Origin: Mycteria americana
Lineage: Eukaryota > Chordata > Aves > Ciconiiformes > Ciconiidae
Direction of reading: 5' to 3'
Length of the DNA stretch: 64,000 bases
Assembly: GCF_035582795.1 (NCBI RefSeq)
Contig: NC_134366.1
Span: 94,545,756-94,609,755, forward strand
The position numbers and the translations under genes are program-made. Below are positions 1-12,210 of the stretch, in pieces; positions within the stretch are counted from its first letter, which is position 1; every line of letters starts with the position of its first letter. The notes beneath the pieces are model-generated. The model saw nothing but the letters and a program-made list of their open reading frames with translations, was not told where the DNA came from and made no database searches.

Positions 1-246
1 GGTGGTGAACAGTTGCATCACTTGGTTTTTTCCTGGGTTTTGTTCCTCTCTCTCTTTCTCTTGTTCTTTTCCTTCTCATTACAATTTATTACTGTTATTA
101 TTTTTGTTCCAGTTATTAAACTGTTCTTATCTCAACCCACGAATTTTCTTACTTTTGCTCTTCCGATTCTCTCCCCCATCCCACGGGAGAGGGAGAGTGA
201 GCAAGCAGCTGTGTGGGGCTTAATTGCTGACTGGGGTTAAACCACA
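1..246 (+). mobile_element. 3' part of an endogenous retrovirus LTR (neoavian family), cut by window edge
   Basis: The segment reads as the 3' part of a well-known neoavian LTR in sense orientation. It has a T-rich stretch, then ATTAAACTGTTCTTATCTCA with ACCCACGAATTTTC, CCGATTCTCTCCCCCATCCC, and the terminal GGGGTTAAACCACA ending in CA at 246. That end is the near reverse complement of the TGTGGTGGGTTGACC ends at 20000 and 27161, so the elements are related at their termini but lie in opposite orientation. The left part is outside the window, so solo LTR versus provirus cannot be decided. Open frames through it are incidental. Confidence 0.85.
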
Positions 247-1216
247 AGTTTAGCACTCTGTTGTAAATCTGGAGCTTCTTCATTAGAACTGACATTTTTA
301 ACTCAACATCCTCTGTCACAGAGTACTGCTTTTGTTATATTACCAGTCAGAAATTGATGCAAAGTAGCCATATCAGTTAGGGTCCTTATTGACTCACCCA
401 CGTAAAGTTAGTTTAAAAAATGTTGCTAGCAATACCTTCCATTAATCACTTTATTTAGATTATAGGTGTGTTTTCCCTCCTCTTCAATTACTAATAGCCA
501 TCCTCCTAGAACATCTACATCACCCTTCCTTCTACTTTGTCAGCACTGAGATGAGTTTCTTCTGCTGTGTTGAGTCTGTCTATTAAAAGAAGATAAACTG
601 GACGTAAACTTTCAGTATGTCCACTAACATTTTAACGTTACTGGAATGAGATGCCTTTCTAACACTGTCCATGTAGTCCACTGCGTAACTATATTTTAAC
701 AGCGTATGATCTGTGTACCTTGTATGGGCTCTCCTGGCAGACATTACCAGCTGGCACAGTGGTACAGAGCCTAAAAATTGCTTTCATGAGAAAGGAAACC
801 TGATTGCGGGGGATTTTTTGTTTTGTTTTTAAATGCTGCTCTGGTGCTAGTTTCTGTTGTTGCAAATTTCCCTGGAGAAAATGTGGCTATGTCTTGCACG
901 TTTGTGTAATATCCAAGTGACAGACAGCTTTAAGAACCCCGTTTGGCTACTCTTGTGGTAAGTATGATTTCTTTGTCCAGTGTTTGTAGCTACATCTCTC
1001 CTCACACTGGTGCAGAAATTTACATGAAGCAAATCATTCTTAAGTTATACTGAAATCTGATGATGTTTGCTATTTGTTTGTTAGAATTCTGTGCAAGACC
1101 TTAAGGTATACTTTTGGATTTGCAGAAAAGACACATTGTGCTAATTCATGTGTAAGTTTTGGGTTCATCATTTGCCTCAGTTGGATGCAATAGATATGAC
1201 CCATCTTGTGAAGTTC

Positions 1217-1267
1217 CAAATTTTTTTTTTGCTTTTCTTTCTCTGTTTCCCCCCCCCCCCCCCCCAG
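1217..1267 (+). repeat. Polypyrimidine tract with 17 consecutive C ending in CAG
   Basis: A run of T, then mixed T/C, then 17 C (1249-1265) ends in AG at 1266-1267. It is a low-complexity tract that also has the shape of a very strong 3' splice acceptor on the transcribed strand. No good donor is seen close downstream, so it is probably not used as an exon. C-run length may be affected by sequencing error. Confidence 0.8.
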
Positions 1268-2728
1268 TTTTCACTTCAGATGTATTCTGTTTGGGTACTG
1301 GATTTTCAGTGGCTTATTTTGAACTTAGGGCAGGAGTATTCAAGAAAGTTTTTTTTTTTTTTCATTTGTGCTTCATCATGTAGATTTCAGCATTCTTTTA
1401 AAATACAATTTCTACAATACAACTCCATCTACCCCAAGCTGTTGCAGAAAAACTGTGGTAAAGTTTATTCTGCAAGCGAATGGTAAAAATCAGTGCCTAG
1501 TATAAGTGCTGTTTTCACATCAGCTTAAGAAAATTATGACTTTATCTGCCCGAAGTGTCATAACCTTGTGTTGTTTAGAGGTGATCCTCACCATGGCCTT
1601 GTAGATGTAAAAGCTTAACCAGTGCTCAAGTAATTCTCTTGACGTCAACATATTTCAGCTTGTCAGACGCCTGCCTCACTGTGCTCTGAGTTACAGCATT
1701 GGAAAGCCTTTTTTGTAAACATGCATTAAATCAGCAGTCTAAGCCACCCTCAGAAATGGAGGTTGATAGGTACCTGTTCTGTTGTGAATGAGAACGTATG
1801 CCACAGTGCATCATCTCAGCTCTGCACCATCAGCTGGGTGGGTTCCTGCTGGTGCGGTGGCTGGTCTGTTGCAACAGATACAGGGCTGAGGGCAGGAGGA
1901 GAGCAGGGGAATTAAAAAAGAGAGAAGGAAATACTGTCGGTACCTCTTCCTCATGAGCGTATGAAGTAAGCGGAAATGCAGAAGGAAAACAGAAGAGAAG
2001 ATTGTGTACCCTTCAGCAGAGGTTAGGGATTTATTATTTTAATTTGGACAAAAATTAAATTGCAAGTTTGTGTGTTTCAAACATGCAGTTCAAATTACTT
2101 TGGCAGGGTCTTTAATTCAGCATTATTAAGAAAGCAGTTCTGTATGTAGCATTATCGTGTGCTAACATTTTTATCTTTTACCTGTAATTTCATAAGATTT
2201 TTATCCTCTAGCAGAACTGGTATAGGCTGTTATGCACTGACTACGGGATTTCTAATCTCATGGAATAAGTTCATAGGCAGTTTTGTAAAAGCTGAAATAC
2301 AAATTTATTCAAACTAGCTTAGTAAAGCAAATTTTGGGGTTTCTGCTGGAAACGGAACATCTTGTACATCAGAGAACCAAATTATGTATCTGATTATTTG
2401 AGAATTTGCATAGAAATAAGAAATTATGCAGAAATCAAAACATAATGTTCATTGGAGTTTGGACAAGGACAGTAAAGAGACTTGGAGTTGCACAGAGTAG
2501 AAGATGAAAGCAAAATCTCTGACTTACTCTGCTTCTATTGAGATTATGTCCAAAGAAAGATTCCCCCCCTTTTGCATATGCCTCTGAAAGGGAGCATTGC
2601 TATCCATTGTATATAAGACATTGCCATTTAAATATCAGTGATAGTACTGGGTACATTGAGAGCCACATAACTGATTGATTTTGAAGTTTGTTTTTTAATG
2701 CATTTTAATCTTCCTGAAATGTTTGTTT

Positions 2729-2771
2729 ATGCTTGCACCTATAAGCAATGCTTGCACCTATAAGCAATGCT
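2729..2771. repeat. Tandem duplication of a 19-bp unit
   Basis: The unit ATGCTTGCACCTATAAGCA occurs at 2729-2747 and again, identically, at 2748-2766, followed by a partial third copy (ATGCT). The perfect identity suggests a recent local duplication or slippage event. Confidence 0.95.
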
Positions 2772-3919
2772 CACAAGTGGACTTTAAGATAAGCAGCCTC
2801 CATCTCTATTTTTCTTGAAACACGGGTCATGGATAAAGTTTATGCTAAGGGAAGAAAGCAAGCTGTTAGCCTATAAAAGTATCTATAGTTATATAAAACA
2901 TGGGTAGCATATATTCTCTTGTTCACTTACAGACAAAGGACAAGGGAGAAAAATTTTAAAGCTACCCACAGGCAGAGAGCCAGTATTACATGTAACATCA
3001 GTGAAATGTTTTAGAAAAAATTATTAAAGGCAAACCAGAAATGATTTTATAACTTTGCTTGTGCCATTCCTAACCAAATGAACAGCATGATACTTGCCTT
3101 TGAGTTCCATAGGAGAAAAATGAGACAGGCTCTCTGAATTGATCTTAATCATGCTGAAACTTATTTCTTGGGATAAGTACAAAATGTGTGAATCTTTCTT
3201 TTTTTAGAAGTCATTTTTATGTCTTGCTGTCACTGGATGCGACTTTGCTTACGGATGTTAGATGATCTTACAGATGTTAGATGAGTTATGCATAAAGAGA
3301 GATGATGTAGAAGAAGGTACAAAGGTGAAGGAAGAGGCCGTAATTGCTGAAGTAAAAATGATGAGAATTCTGTGGGAAGGTAAATAGGAAGGGCAAATGT
3401 ATGTGGGCCTTTGAATAAGGTAAAGAAAAACTATGAATGTGAGAGAGGCATAATGAAGTAACTTAAGCCATTTAGAAAGGGGATGCATATCCTCCATACT
3501 TCAGAAGTATTCTGAAATAAATATAGGAGGATGAGAAAGGTAAACATTGGGTCTGGAAAAAGGAAGATACGATAGGCAGGTCTATGTTTAAGCTCTCCTT
3601 TGTTGAAATGAAAAGCAAACGACAGATTATAGTGACGCCATGAAGCAGATCTAAAAGGCAGCTCCAACTCCCTGCACTTGCAGGGACTTAGGACAGTGTA
3701 GTTGAACTTGCTATGGTGAAGGTCTAAATAGGCACGGACATCCCCATGGGTGAAAAACTTAAAAGGAGGTCCTAGCTGAAAGCCTTTGAGTATCTTCCTT
3801 ATTCTCTGTGTTGATTCTGAGATGGCTGTGAAGCATCTTACAAGACTAATTAAACCAAATTAACTCTTTGTGTTAAGGACATCTCTGTATTTTAAATGTT
3901 TGTGTAATCTTAGCTGAGG

Positions 3920-4620
3920 AGGAGAATTTCTCAGATTCGAGGGCGAGGCACAATGCACAAGCTGACAGCCAAGGCAAGGGAGATCATAAAGGGGTGTCAT
4001 GCAACTAATTAGGGATGATTAGCCTACAAGGTGATAATGGACTTCTTCATAAAGCAAATTACCTGTTGACATTGGTACAGCTACATCATGAGAAAGTAAA
4101 AATATGGCTGCAGTTCACAAACACAGGTTTGTAACACACAGAACGTGGGATCACCGTGGAATAAGGAATTGCCAGTTAAAGATCAAAACCAGAAAGGAAT
4201 GCATTTATATGAAGAAAAGGAGGAAGGAGAAACAAAACAAACTAACAAAAGCCAAAGAAGTTCTATAAATACAAACCATGAAGTAATAATAGAGAAGCCT
4301 TTCTAAAAAGAGGAAATTATTCTTGTAAAGTGTGAAATAAAGAAACAGAGAATCTTATTTCATTCCAGCTATAGGACAGAGGTATAATACTGTGGTAATT
4401 TAAAAAAAAAAAAAGAAAAGGGCAGGAAGTATTTCTCTCCCAGACAAGCTTCTTTACCAGTAAGGTATCTTGGAAAATGGAATTTTGCGCAAATTACGTA
4501 ACATATCTATATCCCCAGGGTGTGAAAGAGGATGGAGAGAGAAAATAGGTTCTTTACATCAGTCTTAGTGATAGAGAAAAAGGAAAAACTAGAATTACAC
4601 TAAACAAGCCAGAAAAGTGA
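3920..4620 (+). mobile_element. Possible very old CR1-like LINE internal remnant
   Basis: The segment is purine-rich on the + strand and has the texture of the region before the reverse transcriptase in ancient amniote CR1 elements, including a stretch resembling the 'ttc-ttt-rca-tca-gtc' motif at about 4550. The match is weak and no open frame survives. It may equally be ordinary purine-rich intron. Confidence 0.25.
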
Positions 4621-7600
4621 TTTCCTATAGATAGCCGAAATAGCATTATTATATACTGTATTTCACCAGATCTGCTTCACAACTGTGTAAAAGTGCTAAA
4701 TGGTTCAGAAACATTTAAATGAAGCACTAGACTTTGCAGTTGTTAATTATTTGCGTTGAGAAGATACTTGGAGATTAAATGTTCCTTGAAGATGAATGCA
4801 TGAAAACTAGCATGCTTTTAGTAAAGGTAAATGAGGTTCTCACGGCATAGTGAATGATAATGGTGGATGTCTACCCAACATACCACAGCTCAGCATTTCC
4901 CTAAGAAAATACTCAGCATAACGAACATTTTGGAATCAAAGCAAATCCCAAAGCTTTTGTGGAAGTGGATCTTGTTCACTGTTGGAGAGACACAGACAAA
5001 TCCCTGTTCTTCAGTGGTTTTCTCCAACTTGAATGCGTGTGGATCCTTTGTAGTGAAAGGATATGAGCCAGTGTGCCAGCATCATCTTCTATGGCTTCCC
5101 GTTCCTTCTCTGATTTGTCTTTCGGTCTCCTGGTTAACAGTCTAGAAATTGTTTTCAGTTTCTGATTTCCTCAACAGCACCCTGCTTCAGCTCTGTCTTC
5201 AGTAGGAAGGCACTGTTCTGGGCATCTGTATGTCAGCTCTGGTGGAAATCTTCCATTGTTTATTGGTCTAATCAGTCCCACTCTCTGCCTGGTCTCATTA
5301 GCTACTTTCAAAGTGACTGGCTGCTGTCAGCAGTAATTTCATTATTTCTCTCTGTCTTGTGACAATCTGTTGACCACACTAAGTGCAAGTCACCTCACGG
5401 CGGTAATAAGTACTGCGTTACATCAGTAAATGGTTTATTTGGCTTATGGTTTCCAAGCAGGCATGACAGAGTTCCCAGGTGGACTCCTTTACAGTTCTAC
5501 AACCTCTGGACTGATTGATTTTTACCAAAAATTGACTTTGTAAGCACTTCCTTTAGGTTCTTGAAGTACAATTTCAGCATACAGAAGGATACGGATTTCT
5601 GTCCAATAATGTTTTTGTCTTAGTATCTGATGAAGACATTAGATTATAACTGTTGACATCCTAGACTTCATTAGCTATTCTCCTGATCTTTGCTAATCAC
5701 ATATTAGTTAGTTTGTTTCAAGTGAGCTATGTATTGTTTTTCTTGGTCTGTAATAAGACTGATTTCCTGACGTGTTTCCCTTAGATCTAGTTGCTGTTAT
5801 TCATGTTGGAGATTAGCTTTATTCTTATGGCTGTGAACACCAATGTTTTCTGGATCATTATGTGCTATTAAATATAATGCACACTTTAAAATCGGTGCAG
5901 AAAAATGAGGTTCGAAGTTCAGACAACATTGCTACAAACCTTAACTCTGCTCTTAACAGAACCTGTCTTTACCTGGACTGGAAAAATTGCTGCTACATAT
6001 AGGTACACATTTACTAACAAAGGGCTTTTTAAAAAAAAAAGTATATAAAAGTTTCCTAAACTTGTGTTGTGCTTTGTCAGTTCACAGAAACAGGTAATTC
6101 ACTATTTAAAATAAAAGTGTATAATAAGTTTTGCAGTAAAATCTGATATCTGGGGAAGAATCTTTCTTTAGAAGACTTGCACAATTTGCAGTACTTTGTG
6201 GTATTTATATTTTTCTAAGGTAACTGCTTCGTGTTGGTGTCAGAGGTCAGTTTTAGAGAAGACATTCCAAAATCACTCATCTTTTTTCCATTACACCAAT
6301 TTTTATGTGTACTTTGCTGAAATTCTCTTTTCTATTCAATGTAGTCAGCCCAACCAGCTGATCTCAAGGCTTGTAGTTGTAAAGGATAAGGAAGCACTGT
6401 CAATGCCAATAAGCAAATAATAAACATGGTAAAATGACTGGATTTTGTTTTCTCTTTTTCTTAACGAAGTCACCAAAAAAACGAGAAAGTGTTTTGAAGC
6501 AGCACATTGTGGTGTTGCATTGCAAATTGTATTCAATTAAGAAAAATAATAATGCTTCATATTTGTAAATGCATTACAAAACATTTACATAGGCTTTTGT
6601 AAAGCTTAGCTTTATAATGCTTCATTGCATGTACTACCTTTGTTACGCATCATCTTTGGTATGCGTCTTTTGATGTACCTGTTTTCATACTTCAAACTGT
6701 TCGTGAGTGAGAAATTTAGTTCCAGAAGAGAGAACTCATACAGTTCCAATTCCGTAGCTGTGTAAATCATTGCAGTATCACCTCTGTTCGATAAATGGTT
6801 GTTTGTTTTTTTTTTTTTCTTATACTGAGATGTCTGCCATGTGGGCAGGAGGAGAATTTCACAAGAAACTGAATAATTCAAAGCTCTGATAATGGAGTGG
6901 TCTTTTATTTTCAGTCCAGCAGTTTAGATCTAGCTGACCATCGTTTATCGGTTGGCAAATGTTGATGAATGTATGTGTAGGACAATACAGAGCAGGCAGC
7001 AGATTGTGCACCACTGTTGATCCTGATGCACCTCTCTTACAGTCTTGTTCAAGAAGCCACAGGTTCACTGACTGTAGACAGAATGGTTTCGGTTTTCTTG
7101 CGCAGTGAACACAGCTGCTTCCTTCGTACTGGGTATGGGCTATCTCAGATAGGCAGAAGCTTTGTAATGCAGTAGACTTTTAAAGAGAAATGATGAGGAA
7201 TCTGGTTTTCTAGAATCTGTAGTGTAAGTTATGTGTGCTCAATTACCTTCGTGCTCAGAGAATTACTATTTTCAGTACAAAAATTCTTCATGTAAGTAGT
7301 CAAGCAAAACCTCAGTTCTGAGGAAAACTTTGGCATTACAACTATCAATTTAAATCTGTATTCTCAATAACATTGTATAATCAATTTGTTATTTGTACTC
7401 TGTGTATGTATAACTTTACTTACCCTGAATGTGCAATGTAAAAGTAGAACTTTAAGTATTATGAATGTTATTTACATTTCTGTTTGCTGCAGATTTCTTG
7501 TTTTGGACCTTAGTTTCAAGGTATCCAGTCCTAATTTCAAAAACGATCCAGATTTTTTTAAAAATTACATACATCATCCTGCAGTATGTGTCTCAAAAGC

Positions 7601-9002
7601 AGTTGCACCTGAACACAAAAATAAAATATTGAACAGAAAGTTATGTCAAAGGATTTGTTGTACAGAAAGAGCTCAGTTCATATCCACCAGCTGAAATAGA
7701 GCTTAATAATGTGCGATTGTTCCAGTTGGCGTGCTTGTCTAATGTGACAGGCTAATGGCGTTTTGCCTTGTAACTCCTGAACACCAGCCCTTCTGAAGAA
7801 GGCAATTTTGATTCACTCGGTGTGTGCTCTGGCCATGCTCCATTGCTTCCTGCCAGTAATTCTGAGTATTTTACTGGCCACTTCTGAAATTCTTAGGGCT
7901 TTATGTGTTTGGGAATCTTTTTTGCTTCCTTTTTGTGCACTTGCAACAGCTAGCATTTGTTACTAGATCGTGGATCTGCTCCTATATGCTGGCTATATTG
8001 CACGCCTAAATAGGAAAGGGAAAAAACAATTCGTTTTAACAAAATGACAGAGTGAAAATCTTAAGTGGTTCTTTTTAAGTTACAGAGGTTTAGTAAAGTA
8101 ACTTAGGAAATGAAGCACAATTTTGAAACGGTATTTTTCAAAGTATTCTTGAATTTACAGATGTTTAAGCAACATGGTTTGTATAAAAAGTAATTCTAAA
8201 TTAGTGGTCTAGCAAACTGTATAACTGTGTGGGATGTTTCCAAAATGATACTCAAATTCCCTATCAGACCCTTTAAAAACGGAGGGATAGAAGTCTGAAT
8301 TTGCTTTGATAGAAATTTTGTCCCCTTGCTCACAATAGATCAATTTATCACTAGCATAGTCCTGAAGTTAAGTCAAGATGCTTGCCAGTATCAAGGTTAC
8401 TTTTTCTTTTTTTTCATATGAAGTTGCTCAATTTGATGTTTATTCATGAGCTCACGTGGCTTTTGTCCATTTGGTTAGTAAGATTTGGGTTTGAGCCTTT
8501 GCAGCTTTCCATAGTTCATTGCTTAAATCTCGTGTCACTTGCAGCCACTGAGGGGTTGCAGTGCTCCTTTTGTTATGCACAAAGTCCATTCCGTATCTCC
8601 ACAGCATGGCGTAAAAATAAATGTCTTGTTTCCATAGCAAGCTCTGGTGTAATAAATTTTCTTTGATTTAGGTCTGCACTGTGGAAACAATGGTTTTCTG
8701 TGAAAAATATGTACATTTTCCCTGTATTAAGCTCTTTATATGGCATTTTGCTCTTGTTTCCCTGTGTTCTAGGAATGGAGGGCTCAATTTAGTTACTTTG
8801 ACATAGGTGCCTAATGCCATTTGGGTCACCCCTAGTATTTGCGGGTCTGACCTAGCAGATAGGATACAGGACCTACAAGAGACTCGTCCTGGAGTGCCAC
8901 CTGGAGTCCAGGCAGGATTACCCAAAGGCCTCTCAAATGGCAGTAGACACCCACAGTTAGCTTTAGTGTGGTTATTTTTGAACTGGTCATTGTGAGAAGT
9001 CA

Positions 9003-9125
9003 ACATAAAAAAATTAAAAATGGCTGTGTTGGATCAGACTGAGGGTCCATTTAGCTCACTATCCTGTCCCTAACAGTGGCCACTAAGACAGACGATCAGA
9101 AAGGAAGATCTGAACAAGGCAAGTG
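9003..9125 (+). mobile_element. Ancient amniote interspersed repeat fragment (CR1-associated type)
   Basis: The stretch AATGGCTGTGTTGGATCAGA, then CTGAGGGTCCATTTAGCTCA, CTATCCTGTC and AACAGTGGCC resembles a repeat common in turtle, crocodile and bird genomes, whose usual form (from memory) is 'ggccatactgggtcagaccaaaggtcc...agcccagtatcctgtct...cagtggcca'. Divergence is high, so the copy is old. The exact family name is not certain. Confidence 0.6.
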
Positions 9126-9579
9126 CACATTACATATCTTTTTAGCACGGTATCGGCCTCAGGGACTTTTCAGAAACTGTGGCTCTGTGCGTTTGTTTAG
9201 TAATCTCAGTGCATTTGTCTCACATGAAACCATGTACATGTTTAGCAAGTGCAGCATCATTTCACAAGGACTTCAACGGCTCAGTGATGTGCAAAGAGCC
9301 CCTTCCTTTTGTCTGTGTGGAACTTACCACTCGCTCACTTCATCTGCTGTCCTTGCTTGTTCTAATCCTCTATTCACCCTGCCTGCGCTACCCAGGATTT
9401 TAGAGAGCTTTCTTATTCTCTCCTCAGCCCCGCCTTTTCTGGACCAAAATGTTCTGGCATGCATCGTTGTTCCCTGCGTGGGGGCCATTCTGTGCCTCTG
9501 GTTGTCTCTGCTGCCCTTCTCTGCCTTTCCTATTCTGCTGTATCCTTTTAACGAAGGGGAACCAGAGCTGCTCACACGA

Positions 9580-9920
9580 GTCAAGACGCAGGTGAAAAAT
9601 TGCTGGTTATTGCCCAGTCATTCAGTCTTGTAAGGTCCTCTGCAGTTCTCCCTAATTAGCCATTTTCTGTAATACTTTCAATTTAGTATCATTAGCACCT
9701 TTCATTGCCTCCTGTGATCCAGAAAAGGGAATGAGCAATATGAATATGTTAAACACCCCAGCTCACAACCCAGCTATCTCTGGGAATCTGTCAGTGCTCT
9801 CTATAGGAAAAGTTTACTCTCTCTTTACATTTGTTTGTTCTCTGTTATCTAATTAGTCACTCACAAAGGGACCTTCCATCCTATGTGATCTCTCTCTAGT
9901 TTACCCAAAAAACTTTCAAT
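9580..9920. mobile_element. Ancient amniote LINE-derived repeat (CR1/L2-like)
   Basis: Landmarks in order are a CAGTCATTCAGTCTTGTAAG segment, TACTTTCAATTTAGTATCAT, a stretch around AAACACCCCAGCTCACAACC, and GGGACCTTCCATCCTATG followed by TTTCAATGAAGGACTTTAG. The same order is found in an old reptile/bird repeat that I recall with 'agtcattgagtctt', 'tttagtgtcatctgcaaa', 'ggaccttccctcttatccca' and 'ggtgagggactttgt'. Orientation relative to its reverse transcriptase is not assigned. A long open frame at 9076-9633 runs into it and is not considered a gene. Confidence 0.5.
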
Positions 9921-9924
9921 GAAG

Positions 9925-11020
9925 GACTTTAGAAAGGCTTTGGCACAGGCTGCCACAGCATCCTTGTATCCAGGTTGGGACATTACATCCCAGATGAGTG
10001 GTCTGCTAGATGGATGAAAAACTGGCGGGGTCGTCAGATCAGGGGTGTGTCCTGTGCCCTTGTCTTGTTTAATTCTTCATCAGTGACATGGAGGAGGAGA
10101 TGCAAGGCACTCTCGCCAAGTCTGTGGATGACAACAAATTGTGAGGTGCAGTCAAAGCACTCACAGGCCTGGCTGCCATTCAGAAGAGCCTGCACAGGCT
10201 TGAGAAGAGGTCTGACGCTGACCTTGTGAAACCCTCAAGGGCAAATAAATTAGCCTTCAGCCTGGGATGGACAAACGCCTGCCATCGGTACATCCTGGGC
10301 ACTCGCTGGCTGGGGAGCAGCTCTGCTGAAACAGACCTGAAGGTCACGGTAGACAGCAACCTGCGTGTGAGCTGGCAGAGCGCCGTGGCAGCCAACAGCA
10401 TCCTGGGCTGCATTAATAGGGGCTACATTAATAGGAGCACAGCCAGTAGATCGAGGGAAAAGTTTATTCACTTTTACTCAGCACTTATTAGACTACGCCT
10501 CGACTACCATGCACGGGTTTGGGGGACACCCCAATACAGGAAAGACATCGATAAACTGGGGCAAATTCAGTAGAAGGCCTCCAGGCTGGTCAGTGGCAGG
10601 AGCACTTGCTCTGTGAGGAGAGGCTGAGAAATGGGGCTTGTTCAGCCTGGGAAAGAGATGGCTTAGGGGGGACCTAGCAGCCACCTTCTTGTATCTGTGA
10701 GGAAGTTATCAAGAAGACCGAGGCAGGCTCTTTCACTGAGGTGTATGGCTGGAGGTTGACTCATTAACTGAGAGGAGATATTTTGACTTGACTTAAAGGG
10801 AAAAAAAAGTTCACTAAGCAGTGGAAGAGATTGCCTGGAGAGGATATACGATCTTCATTCTCGGATGTTTCAAGAGCCAACTGGACAAAGCCCTGAACAA
10901 CCTGGTCTGAAGGTTGATCATCTGGCTGAAGCAGATCATCCTGATCTGCTTTTATCAGGGTGTTGGATAAGAAAACTTGCTGTGGTCCCTTCTGACGTGA
11001 ATAATTATTTCTGTATGATC
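9925..11020 (+). mobile_element. CR1 LINE fragment with reverse-transcriptase C-terminus and 3' end
   Basis: This is a sense-oriented, 5'-truncated CR1 non-LTR retrotransposon. The frame at 10226-10573 keeps CR1 ORF2 C-terminal landmarks: GSSSAETDLKVTVDSNL, SAVAANSILGCI, TASRSREKFIHFYSALIRL and DYHARVWGTPQYRKDID, the counterpart of the usual 'SSSAEKDLGV...ANGILGCI...[26 protein letters not shown]'. Upstream, other frames carry the LFN..SVTWRRRC region, so the copy is frameshifted. Downstream come the usual 'gaggctgagaa...ttcagcctgg' and 'aactggacaaagccctgaacaacctggtctg'-like parts, ending near TTTCTGTATGATC. A roughly 15-bp local duplication (CATTAATAGG twice, about 10411-10435) adds residues within the ILGCI region. 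Inactive. Confidence 0.88.
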
Positions 11021-12174
11021 ATTGTTCATTTTATACTTGCATATTTATTAATATCTACCTTCTTACTTGCATGTTTATCCAACTTCTTAGCTAAAAACAA
11101 AATAATGCTTTTAAAAAATAATTATATTATGGAGAAAAGATTTGTTCCTATTGTCATTCAGCGCTCACTTGATTGAGTTCTTGTGGTTTAATACACAGAC
11201 ATAACTAAAGAACAGGTAAAAATAATGTGATTTTTGTAAGGGATTCTAGTTAGGAATAAATCCTCCTCCCCTGCACTGGTGGAGTATTAGATCATCTCCT
11301 CTTCAAAAGGAAAAAAACAATCAACGCTATCATAAATGCTGCATACTTTGCATAATTATTTTTGTACTGAATTTGCATGCACATGATATTTCTGCTGAAA
11401 ACTAATGTATGAAAAAAAAGAAATGTATGAAACAGAAAAGGTATAGGAAAAGCTTGGATGTTTTCATGTCAGGGACAATTTCTAGTACTGGATATTTATA
11501 CTCATCTTTCCAGAAGAAGTTTTGAATAACCTTTTGATTATATAGAATTTCCCTGATGGGCTTTTTGTTGGTATATTTATTCTGCATCTCAGATGTAATT
11601 CATCTCACCTAATTTTAGCTACCTGAAAAGGTAGTCATTGAGTTTAAAATAGTTGCCTAGGCACCCGCTACAGGTAATAGAGACGATTCCTCCTTTCCCC
11701 AAACATGAGTCATCCTGTCTGCCTGAGAAGCTTGTCTTGTGATAGAATTAATCACTCTGCAGAAGAGTTACCCTACTAACTAGGAGGAGGCTATAGGCAG
11801 CTGGCTCTTATAGGACAACTAGTTTTATATGCTTATTTTGCAAATCTCTACATCCAGACTCATTCTGTATTGTGTTTCCCTTCCCAAACATCACTGAAAC
11901 ACCATGGAGGAACAGAAGTGAACCCAACTAAAAAAAAAAATAATCTTAAACTCCTTAAATCCATTTTAGGGCTGTTGGTAGCTGATGCAAATTTCCATTT
12001 CTGCAGAGCATTTTGGAATGTATCCCAGCTGGAGCCTGAAGCGCAGATACGTACCTGGTGTGATGACTCGTTGAAAACATGAAGTCAGTAACATAGGTCC
12101 CTCTCTATTTCTAGATATATAGAGTGGGTTGTTTTCAGGGGATGGTGGAGTGGTGGTGCTTGGTTTGGGGGTTG

Positions 12175-12210
12175 GGTTTTTTTTTTGTGTGTGTGTGTGG
12201 TTTTTTTTAA
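12175..12210. repeat. T-rich / (TG)n low-complexity tract
   Basis: A T run leads into a short TG dinucleotide run (12186-12199) and then a second T run. It is a simple-sequence microsatellite and likely polymorphic. Confidence 0.9.

Larger units (their letters stand above)
247..9002. other. Intron sequence without a recognised gene
   Basis: This is AT-rich unique-looking sequence with short open frames only, none with codon structure or family resemblance that I trust. It includes a 17-C tract (1249-1265), a 19-bp tandem duplication (2729-2771) and a possible ancient LINE remnant (about 3920-4620). Nothing else was recognised. Confidence 0.6.

Noticed and set aside
9076..9633. 185-codon + frame, one of the longest of the window.
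   Set aside because: It runs across an ancient repeat boundary, has no family resemblance, and lacks splice or promoter context; an intronic chance frame.
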